62,000 nt of DNA from Mesostigma viride (Eukaryota > Streptophyta > Mesostigmatophyceae > Mesostigmatales > Mesostigmataceae). Shown here one piece after another: positions 10,610 through 20,825 of the stretch. Under the pieces are notes generated by a model that searched no databases, was not told the DNA's origin, and worked only from the letters and a program-made list of their open reading frames with translations. Numbering within the stretch: position 1 is the first letter of the stretch; every line of letters starts with the position of its first letter. Where the stretch lies: positions 912,920-974,919 of the forward strand of contig RPFO01000080.1 of NCBI GenBank assembly GCA_009746045.1, written 5' to 3'. Both the position numbers and the translations under genes were made by a program.

Positions 10610-11297
10610 CGCATCCAGCGTGTTCACACACGTGTTACAAAGGCACTCCCTCTCGTGGGTATCCCAAGCCGTGCCGACCACCACGCCGTCGCGCTCTGCG
10701 GTGCGCGTCTTCACCTTGAACCCCACGTTCCTCCGCACGAACCATCGAAAATTCTCCAGCTGCCGGAGAAGGCATCCGGTTATAGCGCCGACGCCGTCGT
10801 TCAAACAAGGCCTCACCCTCCCGGCCATAGTCGCGCAAGAACACGCGGGGATTGAAGGTCTCTTCGTTCAGCTCCTTCACCAACTGCATGGCGCGCGCGT
10901 CCGGTGCTCCTGGTCTGGATGACGTCTCTTGCCGGCTTCCGCGCCCGGATGAAGGCCCCGTCTGACGGGCCCCACCTCCCGACCCTCCAGCCCCTAAGGC
11001 ATCTCCTCGGACTGCAGGCTCTCCGCGAACGGTCTGCGTCCTCGTATTCTTTTCTGGTTGAGGGACCTCGAGTTGATCCGGCATGTCCAGGTCAACCAGA
11101 TCTTCGTCGATTGGCTCCCCCTCTGCTTCCCGTATTTCTGTATCTGCTGCCTCCGCGGCACTGAAAGAAGTCGGTCCCCTGGGAAGCGCCTCCGCGGCGT
11201 CCCCCTGCATAGACCACACACAAAATACCAGGGCGTCAGTCGGCGTGTACCTAGTACCCGGCTCCCACACCACCTTCACCCTACACCGTTGTACCAT
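10610..11297 (-). CDS. Additional ORF downstream of chromovirus pol
   Basis: About 220 codons on the same strand as the gypsy element, starting 11 nt after its pol stop at 11,308. It has an acidic N-terminal half, a Gly/Arg/Ser-rich middle and a basic segment (FERRRRRYNRMPSPAAGEFS). The part from QLVKELNEETFNPRVFL onward is shared with the ORF at 1.5-3.0 kb. No transmembrane segment or envelope-like feature is visible. It might be an extra ORF of the chromovirus or part of another retroelement's gag. Its 3' end abuts palindrome P. Confidence 0.45.
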
Positions 11298-11307
11298 ATG
11301 TAGCCTG

Positions 11308-11530
11308 CTAACGCAACTGGTGCGTCTTCTTGTATGCTTCTAGTAAACGGGCGCACCCAGCTAACTCAGTAGCGGTGCGCCAGGAGTCCTCAGACTCATA
11401 CTGCGCGAATTGTCATCGCACCCGGTATTGTCGCTGGACCCCACGTCCCCGCTTGACATCCCGGTGTCCTACAATCTCAGCGACCTCATCCTCCTGTTCC
11501 CCCGTGTCCGGATTGAACTCCAGCGGGGCT
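11308..11530 (-). pseudogene. C-terminal chromodomain of the gypsy polyprotein
   Basis: Reads EVAEIVGHRDVKRGRGVQR, QYRVR, then a TGA stop, then QFAQYESEDSWRTATELAG and ARLLEAYKKTH, ending at the stop 11,308-11,310. This is the chromodomain pattern (EVEEIL.HR, YLVRWKGY, SWEP, ELIEEY) with the expected Trp after VR replaced by the stop TGA, one change from TGG. Chromodomains tether chromovirus integrases to modified histones. It places the element among the Ty3/gypsy chromoviruses. Confidence 0.75.
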
Positions 11531-11581
11531 GGGGGATTGACCCGGCCCTGGATGGTGTTCTGGTGATACAACTTGAGCTGG

Positions 11582-12715
11582 TCACGATGGAACCGGTTGC
11601 ATGGACGTGAGGTTCCATGACACTGGAATGTCCACCTGGAACATGACCTCGTCAAACTTGGCGAGGACCTTGTAGGGGCCCAGGAACATGGGGCGAAGCT
11701 TAGTCTTCAGCTCCTTCTCCACCTTGTGCGTAAATCGTCCAATCTGGGGGCCCTCCACCAGGACCCAGTCGCCCACCTCGATGGGCGGCGTCCGAGCATC
11801 CCGCTTCCCTGCTGTCCTAGCCATGTACCGTTCTGCCGCTGCGCGATAACCCTGAACTGCGCTGTTATGCGCCTGGTGCATCTGCTGCAGCAGCCGATCG
11901 ACCCCTTGCAGGGTATCCCGTCTGACCTGGTCCTCGCCACGTTCTGGACTCAGGAGCAGGTCGGGCGGCGTGAGGGGATGTCGGCCGGAGTTAAGGAAGA
12001 AGGGAGTGAATCCGTGAGCTGCCTGGGGGGCATTATTCAGTGAAAATTCCACCAAGCCCAGGAGTTCCTCCCAATTGCTGCCCACCGCGTCGGTGTAGTG
12101 GCGCATGGTCTCTTGCACCTTACGGTTCAACCGCTCCACCATGTGCGACGATGAGCTGTGGTAGGCCGTGCCCAGTGACACCTTGGTGCCCAACCGCTCG
12201 AAGAACTCCTGCCAGAATTTAGCAGTGAAGAGCTTGTCGCGGTCAGAGATGAACTGTCGGCTGAGCCCGTGGAACCGGAACACGTGGGTAAGGTATAGCT
12301 TGGCACACCCTTCCGCCGTGAGGTCGACAGGGCAGGGGGCCAGATGACACATACGCGTCAGTCGGTCCACGAACACCAAGACCATGCTGTTGCCGTTCTT
12401 CGTCTTCTTGAATGGGCCAGTGAAATCCATCATGATGGAGTCCCACGGACCCATCGGATCCGGTAACGTCTTAGGGACGGCTTGAGCGCCCGTGTTCCTG
12501 GACTTCATGATCTGGCACGAGGGGCACTCAGGGCGCACGTACGTCTTAATAATTACTCCGTCATCCCAGCTGCATGGCCAGTAGAAATGCCTACGGGCCC
12601 GTGGAAGGAGGCGATGTATTCCTTGGTGACCGCCTAGGAGAGAGTCATGAAGCTCGTGGAGATGCTGCTCTACACAGCTCAGGGACGTACAGCCGCCATT
12701 CCTCCGGCTGGACAC
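11582..12715 (-). CDS. Ty3/gypsy integrase
   Basis: About 370 residues. The HHCC zinc site is visible as HLHELHDSLLGGHQG and CPSCQ. The DDE catalytic residues sit in MMDFTGPF, ISDRDKLF and SSSHMVERLNRKVQE, the classical gypsy spacing. The C-terminal GPY-type module (KLRPMFLGPYKVLAKF) follows. The frame is open throughout this part and overlaps the RNase H frame at its start. The chromodomain lies just downstream after a short frame change. The PR-RT-RH-INT order is the standard one for gypsy. Confidence 0.92.
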   Translation of the reverse strand: MSSRRNGGCTSLSCVEQHLHELHDSLLGGHQGIHRLLPRARRHFYWPCSWDDGVIIKTYVRPECPSCQIMKSRNTGAQAVPKTLPDPMGPWDSIMMDFTGPFKKTKNGNSMVLVFVDRLTRMCHLAPCPVDLTAEGCAKLYLTHVFRFHGLSRQFISDRDKLFTAKFWQEFFERLGTKVSLGTAYHSSSSHMVERLNRKVQETMRHYTDAVGSNWEELLGLVEFSLNNAPQAAHGFTPFFLNSGRHPLTPPDLLLSPERGEDQVRRDTLQGVDRLLQQMHQAHNSAVQGYRAAAERYMARTAGKRDARTPPIEVGDWVLVEGPQIGRFTHKVEKELKTKLRPMFLGPYKVLAKFDEVMFQVDIPVSWNLTSMQPVPS

Positions 12716-13601
12716 CCACCAGCAGGCGCCCCTCCTGGAACTTGCAGGGAAAAGCGCCCATCTGTTGAGGATGCGCCCTGATGGCCTCGAGAGCCGCTTC
12801 TTCCGTGACTGTGAAACGACTGATCATCGTCTCTAGATCCGACGTGACTGTGTACACGTCCTCGGCCAAGTCCACCGTCTGATTGACGAACTCTGAGAAG
12901 ACTGTGGGTGGGCCGAGCGGCTGAAGCTGAAAAATTCCCTGGGGCGGCACCACATGACTGAGGGGAACGCGCGTATGCGACCCCTCCCCCTCCCCGGGGG
13001 TGTCCACGTCCTCGTGGGCGCTTGGCCGGACAGGCGCAGCCAGAAGGGGTGACAAGTCATCCATGGTGGTGTGCCCGAGATGAAACAGGTGGCGGGCCCG
13101 AGGGGACCGTGGCTCCGCGCCACAGGCGGTCCCCGGGGCGGCCACTGGTACGCAGGTGGTATGAAGCACGTCCATGTCCTCGTAGAACCAATAGTCCGCC
13201 CGTCGCGAGAGGGCATCGGGCACCACGTTGTCCGCGCCCTTGACATACTGGATCTTGAATGGCGCAAATTGCGACAAGTACTCCATCCACCGCGCTTGAC
13301 GAGGCGTCAGATTGGGCTGCACCAGGAGGTGGGTGAGGGGCCGGTGGTCCGTATGGATCACCAAGCGGTGGGGGTCAAGATCCCCCTGCTCACTGATGGC
13401 CACCGAGAACTGTGCCCCCAGAAGATGATGACGCCACGTGTGGCAGCAGTAAACTACTGCCAGGAGTTCCTGTTGGTGCACTGGATAGTTCCGTTCCGCC
13501 GGAATCATGGTGCGAGAGATGTACTCAATGGGCTGAAGGCCCTTGCCTTGATCCTGCAGGAGAACGCCCCCGCTGGCCACCTTGCTCGCGTCGGTAGCCA
13601 C
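12645..13601 (-). CDS. Ty3/gypsy RNase H and connection domain
   Basis: Starts within the RNase H with ATDASKVASGGVLLQ (first catalytic Asp), then NYPVHQQELLAVVYCC (catalytic Glu) and VIHTDHRPLTHLL (third Asp), and ends the domain with VKGADNVVPDALSR. A linker rich in charged residues follows before the integrase. It degrades the RNA strand of the RNA-DNA hybrid in reverse transcription. A frame change separates it from the RT upstream. Confidence 0.9.
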   Translation of the reverse strand: MATDASKVASGGVLLQDQGKGLQPIEYISRTMIPAERNYPVHQQELLAVVYCCHTWRHHLLGAQFSVAISEQGDLDPHRLVIHTDHRPLTHLLVQPNLTPRQARWMEYLSQFAPFKIQYVKGADNVVPDALSRRADYWFYEDMDVLHTTCVPVAAPGTACGAEPRSPRARHLFHLGHTTMDDLSPLLAAPVRPSAHEDVDTPGEGEGSHTRVPLSHVVPPQGIFQLQPLGPPTVFSEFVNQTVDLAEDVYTVTSDLETMISRFTVTEEAALEAIRAHPQQMGAFPCKFQEGRLLVGVQPEEWRLYVPELCRAASPRAS

Positions 13602-14491
13602 GACAAAAGGAAGGGACGGGTCCGGTAGGACGAGGACAGGCGCTGTGGTGAGGTGGCGCTTAAGTGCCTCGAAGGCCTGCTGACATTGCTCAGCCCAAAG
13701 GAACTGGGTACCCTTCTTGAGAAGAGCGTTGATCGGGGCGGCGATGGTGGCAAATTAACCTCGGAATGAACCGTCGGTAGTAGGATGCCAACCCCAGGAA
13801 ACTGCGCACCCCCTTCACGTCCGTGGGGACCGGCCATTGCTGGACGGACTCGATCTTCTCCGGGTCGGTCGCGATGCCGTCCGCGGACACTGAGGGTATG
13901 GCCCCAAAAGGGCACACAGCGACCGGCGCGCACCTTGGCCTTCCGCGCCGACAGGTGCTCGTCTTCCATGATCTGCAGCACTGCGTCAACATCCTCCAGA
14001 TGCTCCTCGAACGTCCTGGAGTACACCAGAATGTCGTCCAGGTACGCCAGCGCGCACGTGCGCTTGTAGGTCCATGGTGGGCGCGCCCCCTTCTGCGGGT
14101 CCGTCAGATCCTTGGAGACCTGCGGCAGGTGGGCCGTGCCCATCACCGGACGGAGGATGTCGTTCATCAGCATCTGGAAAGATGCAGGCGAATTACAAAG
14201 GCCCATTGCCGCCACCCGAAACTGGTAGTGGCCGAAGGGCGTGGCGAACGCGGTCTTGTGGCAGTCCTCCGGCGCAATGCGCAGCTGCCAAAACCCGTCC
14301 GCACAGTCGATGACGGTGAAGCACGTAGCCCCTTGGACACGGTTAATTGAAGATGTCGTCGATTCGCAGCAGGGGATATTGGGACTTGACAGTGACGGCG
14401 TTCAGCTTCCGGTAGTCAGTCACCAAACGCCACTTGCCCCCAGGCTTGGGAACGAGCAGCACGCCTGCTGAGAAAGGGCTGTTGCTTGGCT
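13505..14491 (-). pseudogene. Ty3/gypsy reverse transcriptase, second half
   Basis: The minus strand reads PGGKWRLVTDYRKLNA immediately after the insertion point of the nested element, then a frame break near 14,343, then GLCNSPASFQMLMNDIL and the catalytic AYLDDILVYS near 14,040. It joins in frame with the first RT half at 21,451 once the nested element and one target-site copy are removed. At least two further frameshifts break it between 13,600 and 14,350. Confidence 0.85.
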
Positions 14492-14496
14492 CAATG
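14492..14496. repeat. Target-site duplication CAATG, left copy
   Basis: CAATG at 14,492-14,496 is repeated at 21,446-21,450. Between the two copies lies the nested LTR element. After removing the element and one copy, the minus strand reads GLIEPSNSPF in the expected RT frame. Confidence 0.85.
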
Positions 14497-15127
14497 AGTT
14501 AATATTGCCTGGCAAGCAATATTATTCTACTAAGCTACTTGGCTTGTAGAGATTCTACTTCCGGTTACTACAATCCAGAAACGGGTTCATTCTGATGAGT
14601 ATTGCTCGAGATATGAGCAAGATACTGTTCTACTACATTCTACTTGGATTCGGTGATTCTACGGTGGTTCTTCAAGTGACGCGTGGCATACGGTGTCTTG
14701 TCACAGTGTACGATAGGACATTTAGTCTCCGACACTGCGGTCTATTCAATGCTATTGATTAGACGTAACAAATAGTGACAGGGCTTGTGCGACAGGACAC
14801 TGATGTGACTATTTATGGATAACGAGTCGAGATCTGCTGGTCCAGAGTGAAGGACAGCAATATTGTGAGATGATCTGTCCTATCAGTCATCTAGATGTGA
14901 CTGCGTCACAATTAGTATATAACGAGCAGGACGCTGCCACTTGGTAGCACCACTTTCCCTGCAGTCCTGTGTCCTCGCACCTTTGGCGACGGTTCTCACG
15001 TGCCTCGTGCATTCAGTGCTGGTAGCCATAACCAGCAACGTAAACCTATTGATTAATATAACTACTTCCTCTGTAGATATTAATCAGTGCAGGCTGAACC
15101 ACAGTTCAGCCACAGGTTTCGTTAACT
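14497..15127 (+). mobile_element. 5' LTR of nested copia-related element
   Basis: About 631 bp, matching 20,826-21,445 almost base for base from ctggcaagcaat onward; a few small indels are seen, such as gagcaagata against gagcactgagata. Outer ends of the element are AGTTAA and TTAACT. The first 12 bp (agttaatattgc) have no counterpart at the start of the 3' LTR. Near identity of the two LTRs suggests a fairly recent insertion. Confidence 0.85.
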
Positions 15128-17040
15128 CGAATTACAATCGAGTTCGTAATCTACTGATTACGGCATTGATTTCTGGTGTCGTCAAAATTTACGGTGTTGT
15201 TCCATTATAATATGGGAAGCACGCGTGAATTTCGTGAACCATCTCTGGAGGCGCGGTGGATCCTTCGTCAAGCCTCAATTTCAACGTCAGCGGAGCAGTT
15301 GTCGAATTTCTTATCTCGAAGGTCGTCGGCAAGCATCTACGTACGAATCTGCCTGCAGCAGGATGCGCCACATATGAACGTTAAGTTGCGCGTGCAGTGG
15401 ATTTCAGTTTTTTTATTATCTGAATTTTACGGGAATGATGTAGCGAACTTTTGTATTCCGTTACTGGCCTGTTTTATGTGCACGGACTTCGCAATAAAAG
15501 CTTTGGATTTTATCGTTTTAGGGCCGGGATTCTGTGCTGCGAAACTGGGTTTTGGTTTCGTGAAAATGTGTTGTAGTAATTACGTATGGTATACTACGAA
15601 AAACGTAGTTACGAATATGGAGTCCGTGGGGCCTGGTCCGGATTTGTTGTGTAGCGCTTCTGCGAATGTAATACGAAGTTTGTTTCGTGAATTGCGCAAT
15701 TAGTGCAATATTTTATGTTGGCTGCTGCATGTGCGCAGTTGCGATGGAAGCATTGATAAGAAAAATTATATATAATGTCGTATGCAGCGGAATTAAGTGT
15801 TGTCACTACGACAACATTGGCATTGCTAAGCAGGGCATGTCGGATATTTGTCCTATATATGTCGATGATCATTATACCAACTTGTTTATGCGGTATAATT
15901 TTTCTTGTGCAGAACAAGCTCATGCTAATTAATGCATTGGCATTATTAATGCTGCATGTTAATAACTTGTTTGCAAGGTCAATTTTGAAGGCGAAAGCGT
16001 GGCCGGGTCGGCAGCGAAGTCGCAGCCAGCGAACTGTATCGCTGAAGGCAAATGAAGCGCTGATTGCGAGCGGCTGCGAGTGCTGAAGGGATCGGGCAGC
16101 TGCGAATGTCGCCAGCGATCTGGAAAGAGCGCGAGTATCGCTGTCAAGAGCGGGAGAGAGCACAAATGTCGCAAGCGGCTGTCAGAATTTGTCGCCATTG
16201 ACAATGAAGGTCTTCAATGCAGCTGCTGAGCGTGTTGGGAGCGAAGGCTTCACCAGTGTGCAGTTAATTCATCGAGAGTGCTCAGTCGCCCACGAGTGTC
16301 GCGAACGATTTAATGCTATAAGCAACAACAAGTGGAGTTACTGCTGATAACTTGTTGCATGAAGAGCAGCCTGGCGGGAAGGCGCACATGCAAGCAAGGT
16401 TGTGATTTATTTGATAATCACTTCAACAGGGTAGGTGCCCAGTGGGGAGCACCTGGATCTGCGGTGCAGCGCAGGGCAACATGTTATTTCTGCCATGCAA
16501 ACAGGGTCATGATATTGCCCTCTTTGGCATTGGCAAGTGAACCGAGGTGGGTATATTAATTAAATAACCCAACCTGACGGATTCTGCCTTCCCTGGGCTT
16601 GCTAGGGTCCGCCAGGGAGGGGGCTAAGAGTGACCCCCCCATTACTCTGGATGAAATTGATTTGCTCCCTGCACTGTCAGGTTGAGGGTACATCCATGGA
16701 GGAAGAACACCATGGGGTAGTGACTGGGTCTTCCCACGTCACCGTGGTGAAAGCAGTTACCACAAGGCAACAACGTTCCCACATGGCTCTTGGAGGTAGT
16801 TTGCGTACTCCTTCAATGTTGGAGCGTGGAAGTCCTGCCTTAGGGCAGGAGGCTCCTTTAGAGGAGGAGGATGAGGCTGATGGCCTGAATGATGCAATTA
16901 ATGGGGAGCATGGTTGTAAGTGATATAGTGCTGATCAAAGCACATCACCTTAGCAGTAAAGCAGGTTGCTGAGGCTTGTTCCTGTAGGCTGGTTGCTCCC
17001 GAGCCTAAGAAGTCTCATGTCAGACAACCTGTGTTGCAGC
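15128..17040 (+). other. Leader/gag region of nested element, no recognisable gag
   Basis: The sequence after the 5' LTR carries several open frames: 15,176-15,703 with Cys- and Phe-rich hydrophobic stretches, and 16,630-16,923 rich in Glu/Gly. None shows a capsid motif. A short CYFCHAN at about 16,480 is the only knuckle-like string and lacks the rest of the motif. The gag may have diverged beyond recognition or been lost. Confidence 0.5.
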
Positions 17041-18127
17041 CTGGATATGTACAATGCGATATCCAAGAAATCAGGAAACTGATTTTGTTGGTTGGTGTTG
17101 ACAGATACACCCCAAGTACAAGGTGCTGGAGCTGTTGCAAGACAAATCTAAGCCATGTTTGGTGGCTGGGCTCCAGGCTATCAGATCCAGAATGAAACCA
17201 GTGATCCAGCTGCAGTGTGATTTAGAACTTGAGTGCTGCATGGGGCATGAAGACCTCCCTGAGTTATTTGTTGTACACAGGGAGTCCCATGGCAGTCAAG
17301 GAGTGGTGGAGAGGACAATCAGAGAACTCAAGACTATTCTACTGACGGAGAAGAAGATTCCAAGATTGGTTCCAGCTATTATCAAGACGGCCTGGTTAAG
17401 GTCAGTTGAGGACAGATTGAATGTCAGGGCATCCATGTATGTTGGAGAGGTCCCTATGACTCCATTATCATTGCATCTTCGGGAGCTCCCTACTGAGGTA
17501 GAGCAAGCCTGGAAAGATAGCCTTATGTTCAAGTTTGCCAAGTTGAGGCAGAAAGACAAGGGCTGGAGTGTTCTGAAACCTGTTGTTGGCCAGAGGGTAA
17601 TTGTGTGGAAAGAGCCCAAGCTTGCAGGCAAGCGTGGTAGCTGGCACCCTGGAGTAGTGACCAGGGTGGAACTAGCTGGGCACAAGTGCTGGGTGAAGAT
17701 GGAGGATCCTCCCCAGAATGTGCACCGTCTGTCGTGGTCATATGTACGTCTAATAAGGGGTGCTGAAGCAGAGGCAGTATCTCCTGATGTGACAACCTTG
17801 CCAGTTGGTCATGACGTCATCCCTGATCATCACGTTCAAAGTGGAGGTAATCCCCGGGCAAGTCCTGGCCAGACCCCTGGACCGGTTAGCTCTCCAGTCA
17901 TTGGACAGGCAGATGTGGTCCCCTCTAGCCTCACTAAGCATAGAGGTGTGGGCCTGAAAGATGTGGTGCTGGCTATGCAAAAAGCCAAGCAAGGACCTCG
18001 GGTGTCCAAGCTCAGCCAGTTGGAGGAGTCCGAGGATGCTGTCCTAGAGGTAGATACCAATGCTGAGGTTTCTGTTATGGGATCTCAACATACAGGTCAA
18101 CGGCAGGTGCTCGGTGCTTTCGCCTAG
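17041..18127 (+). CDS. Integrase of nested element, running into protease
   Basis: The catalytic core shows YVQCDIQEI near 17,050 (first Asp, before a frame change near 17,110), QLQCDLELECC (second Asp) and GVVERTIRELK (Glu). The C-terminal domain reads VGQRVIVWKEPKLAGKRGSW, as in the element at 7.4-8.3 kb. The same ORF continues through a linker into EVDTNAEVSVM (D codon at 18,053), which lines up with the protease start of the other element. The integrase therefore lies upstream of the protease here too. Confidence 0.8.
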
Positions 18128-19319
18128 TTGTGCTTGGGTGTCTGACTTTAGTGGCAGGACACACATTATTATGGTATTGGGAGAGGTGCTGGTACCCTTC
18201 ATGGGTGAGGATGTCACATTTCTTGTGCTTGAAGATTATGATGGCCCTATCATCTTGGGTCGAAATTTTCTGAGCTCTCCTGGAATTGTTGTGGCACATG
18301 ATAAGCTGAGAAAGTTTGGCTGGGGCAGTATCCCATTGGTCAACTTCAAAGCCTCCCTTACCAGTGTATTTAAGCCTGTGAAAGCGATCAGGAATGTGCA
18401 GTGGCCTGAGGATCAGATTCCTGTGGCTTCCAGTCTTGTGATGCCAGCTGCTCTCCATCCTAGCAGTATTGGTATTACTAAGAGATCACTGGCTGCTCAT
18501 TCTCCTCTTAGCTATGATCAGCTTGTCCAGGAAATGAGTTCTCCGCTGATGTTTGAGGCCTGGAGGCTAGCATTTGCCAAGGCCCTAGAGGAGTGGTTGC
18601 AGTTTGACTGCTGTCAGCCTGTGAATGAAGTTCCTCCATACAGTACACGGTTGAAGCTCAGATTCGTCATCAAGCGGAAGGAGGTGGAGGGGGTGTCTGT
18701 ACCCCATGTGCGTCCAGTTCTCAATGAATACCGTGGTACTGGGGATCTTCTGGGCGAGGAGTTGTATACACCTGGGATGCTACATGATACATGGCGTATT
18801 TTATTGTGCCTGTATGTCGGTATGCTGAACCAGGGTGCTGATATGTCTTCAGTTCTGCTAGATTTCAAGAGAGCATTTCTGAAGGGTGATCCCAGTGTAG
18901 CTCAGCAGGTGTGGCATTGTGAAACTCCATTTCATGTGCCAGTTCCTGTAGCCTGGCAAGCAGAGCTCCAGTCTAGCTACCTGCTGATTCTGAAGGGTCT
19001 AGAAGGTCTCAGGTCCAGTCCCATCATTTGGAGGCTCACCTTGGAAGACTTCTTGACTAAGCACTGTGGGTTGAAGGTGTCATCTGTGGACCCATGTTTA
19101 TTGCTGGGTAGGTGGCATGATTTACCTGTGTATGCTAGCCTGCATGGTGATGACTTGCACTTGATTGCTCCCACTAAGTGGTTGAGTCAGTTTGTGCCCA
19201 TCATTAAAGATGCATTTCCTTTGGGGAAATTAAGAATTGTGGCAGAAGCCTGGAGAGGCTGTCACGTTCTGTGGAATGCAGGCTACATTGGTTCAGGAGG
19301 GGAGTCAGTGGCTGATTAA
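18060..19319 (+). CDS. Protease remainder and reverse transcriptase of nested element
   Basis: After a frame change near 18,100 the protease continues (VSDFSGRTHIIMVLGEVLVP ... IILGRNFLSSPGIVV, containing the ILG element), followed by the RT: RLKLRFVIKRKEVEG, LLDFKRAFLKGDPS and the catalytic LHGDDLHLI. About 420 codons are open. HGDD replaces the copia YVDD as in the neighbouring element. The ORF ends shortly after the catalytic region through another frame change near 19,240. Confidence 0.8.
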   Translation: MLRFLLWDLNIQVNGRCSVLSPSCAWVSDFSGRTHIIMVLGEVLVPFMGEDVTFLVLEDYDGPIILGRNFLSSPGIVVAHDKLRKFGWGSIPLVNFKASLTSVFKPVKAIRNVQWPEDQIPVASSLVMPAALHPSSIGITKRSLAAHSPLSYDQLVQEMSSPLMFEAWRLAFAKALEEWLQFDCCQPVNEVPPYSTRLKLRFVIKRKEVEGVSVPHVRPVLNEYRGTGDLLGEELYTPGMLHDTWRILLCLYVGMLNQGADMSSVLLDFKRAFLKGDPSVAQQVWHCETPFHVPVPVAWQAELQSSYLLILKGLEGLRSSPIIWRLTLEDFLTKHCGLKVSSVDPCLLLGRWHDLPVYASLHGDDLHLIAPTKWLSQFVPIIKDAFPLGKLRIVAEAWRGCHVLWNAGYIGSGGESVAD

Positions 19320-20050
19320 GCTGCAGGCGGGCAATGACTACAAGAGTACCATTCTTCAATCTGTTCCAGAGGTCATGACGTCATCCATTGCACCTGAGCT
19401 GAAAGGCAAGTTGGCCTGGTATGGCAGCATTTGTGGGCCTGACATGATGGTCCATAGCAGATCCCCTGATGATGTGCTAATTCTGGAGGAGCCTTCCCAG
19501 ATTATTGCACATGTTAACAAGTCTCCTGGTATTACTTTAGCTGGGATTGATTTGTCTTTGCCATTTTCCTTGGATATCTATGTTGATAGCTCCATGGATA
19601 GCAGGCAAGTTTCTAAGGTCAGAGGCAGGTCAGCTGGCTTGTTTGTGCTTCAGCAACATAGGCCTACATAGTCTTGTGGCCTGGTACAGTCGTCTTCAAA
19701 GAAGGGTTGCTGTGAGTTCAGATGTCTCTGAGTGCAGAGCCATTTGTGAAGGGATTCAATCCAGTTTGTACATCAAGGAGCTGTTGCTAGCTATGGCTTC
19801 AGTGACTCCTCATACTCTTCAACTGGAGACCTTGATCCTTTCAGATAACATGGGCATGGTCCAGTTTGTGCACAAGCAGTTGGCCAGAAGCAGAGATCTG
19901 GATTATCTCCTGTTGAAGGAGTTGGCAGGTCTGGTGGATATTCAACATCTTCCAGGTTCTGAGAATCCTGCTGATGCCTTGACCAAGTTGCCTCACAAGT
20001 CTGCTGAGCAATATAAGCTTCTTTACAAGCTGATGAGCTCCTCTGTATGA
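19237..20050 (+). pseudogene. RNase H of nested element
   Basis: Connection region and copia-type RNase H in two frames. The first ends with LDIYVDSSMDSRQ and RSAGLFVLQ (19,570-19,660). The second carries VAWYSRLQRRVAVSSDVSEC, LILSDNMGMVQ and DIQHLPGSENPADALTKLP, ending at 20,050. The order of motifs (YVDSS, SS.SE, SDN, HLPG.ENPADALTK) is the usual one for copia RNase H. One frameshift lies near 19,665. Confidence 0.85.
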
Positions 20051-20825
20051 GTTGAGCAATTCCAGTTGGAGCTTTGAGCTTGGTGACTGATTGGGTGAGA
20101 AGAGCTAACATAGAGCTGGGCTCTGTTATGCTGAGAGCTGTGATGCTCTGAGGGCAGTAATGCTCTGTGTACATATGTGTATAATACTGTATTCTATGTA
20201 ATGCTCAGTCATGGAGCATGATGTTGGTTGGGGGTTTGTCCTCAGTTTGAGGTTTGTCTCAACCAAAGGGATTTTATAGGGCAGGGTTCGATTCCCTGGG
20301 GCTGCTTAGGCGGATTTTCCCGGATTGGCTGACCCATCAACCTTGCTGGTGAGGTGGCGACAGATCCCCCTAGTTTTGTCCCAGACAGAGGAAGGTAGTT
20401 TGTCATGTGCTTACTATATTTTGTGATGTGCTATTTCTCAGTCCATGGTGGGCGCCAGTTCTGATAACTATCAATGTCTACCTGATAAAGTCTTGTGGGT
20501 AACTTGTGGGGTTCCAATCAGGAGCCATTAGGGTGATGATTCCATTTTGGTCATTATTCTGGTTAGCCACAAGCTGCTACTCCTAACACTTGGCTTTCTA
20601 CTTCCAGTGGATAGGGAATTCATTGTAATTCGTCATGGCTGAGATGTGTTGTGATCTGGTGCTTGATTAATCCCGAGCAGAGACTACAGAGAGCTGGGAG
20701 GGATGTCAAGTGCTATGCATGTTGTTTCTATTATATATGTGTTGCCAAGCCTAACAGTTCTAAAAGAAAGAAAGGGCTGGAGTTAATATGGCTGTTACGT
20801 CCAAGCTCTAAAAGAGAAGAAAGGG
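20051..20825 (+). other. 3' non-coding region with tRNA-like T arm and polypurine tract
   Basis: At 20,284-20,300 CAGGG-TTCGATT-CCCTG forms a perfect five-pair T stem with a seven-base loop, followed by GGGCTGC. No 5' tRNA half precedes it. A little downstream, taggcggatttt resembles module M of the palindromic elements. Directly before the 3' LTR, aaaagagaagaaaggg (20,809-20,825) is a good polypurine tract for plus-strand priming. No other gene is seen. Confidence 0.6.

Noticed and set aside
10610-11297. Envelope gene of an endogenous retrovirus
   Set aside because: No signal peptide, transmembrane segment or Cys pattern; composition is acidic then basic.
13071-13628. Plus-strand ORFs of 140-185 codons over the gypsy pol
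   Set aside because: Antisense shadows of RNase H and integrase frames on the minus strand.
20284-20310. tRNA gene at CAGGGTTCGATTCCCTG
   Set aside because: The T arm is perfect but no acceptor or anticodon partner lies upstream; it is part of a retroelement 3' region.
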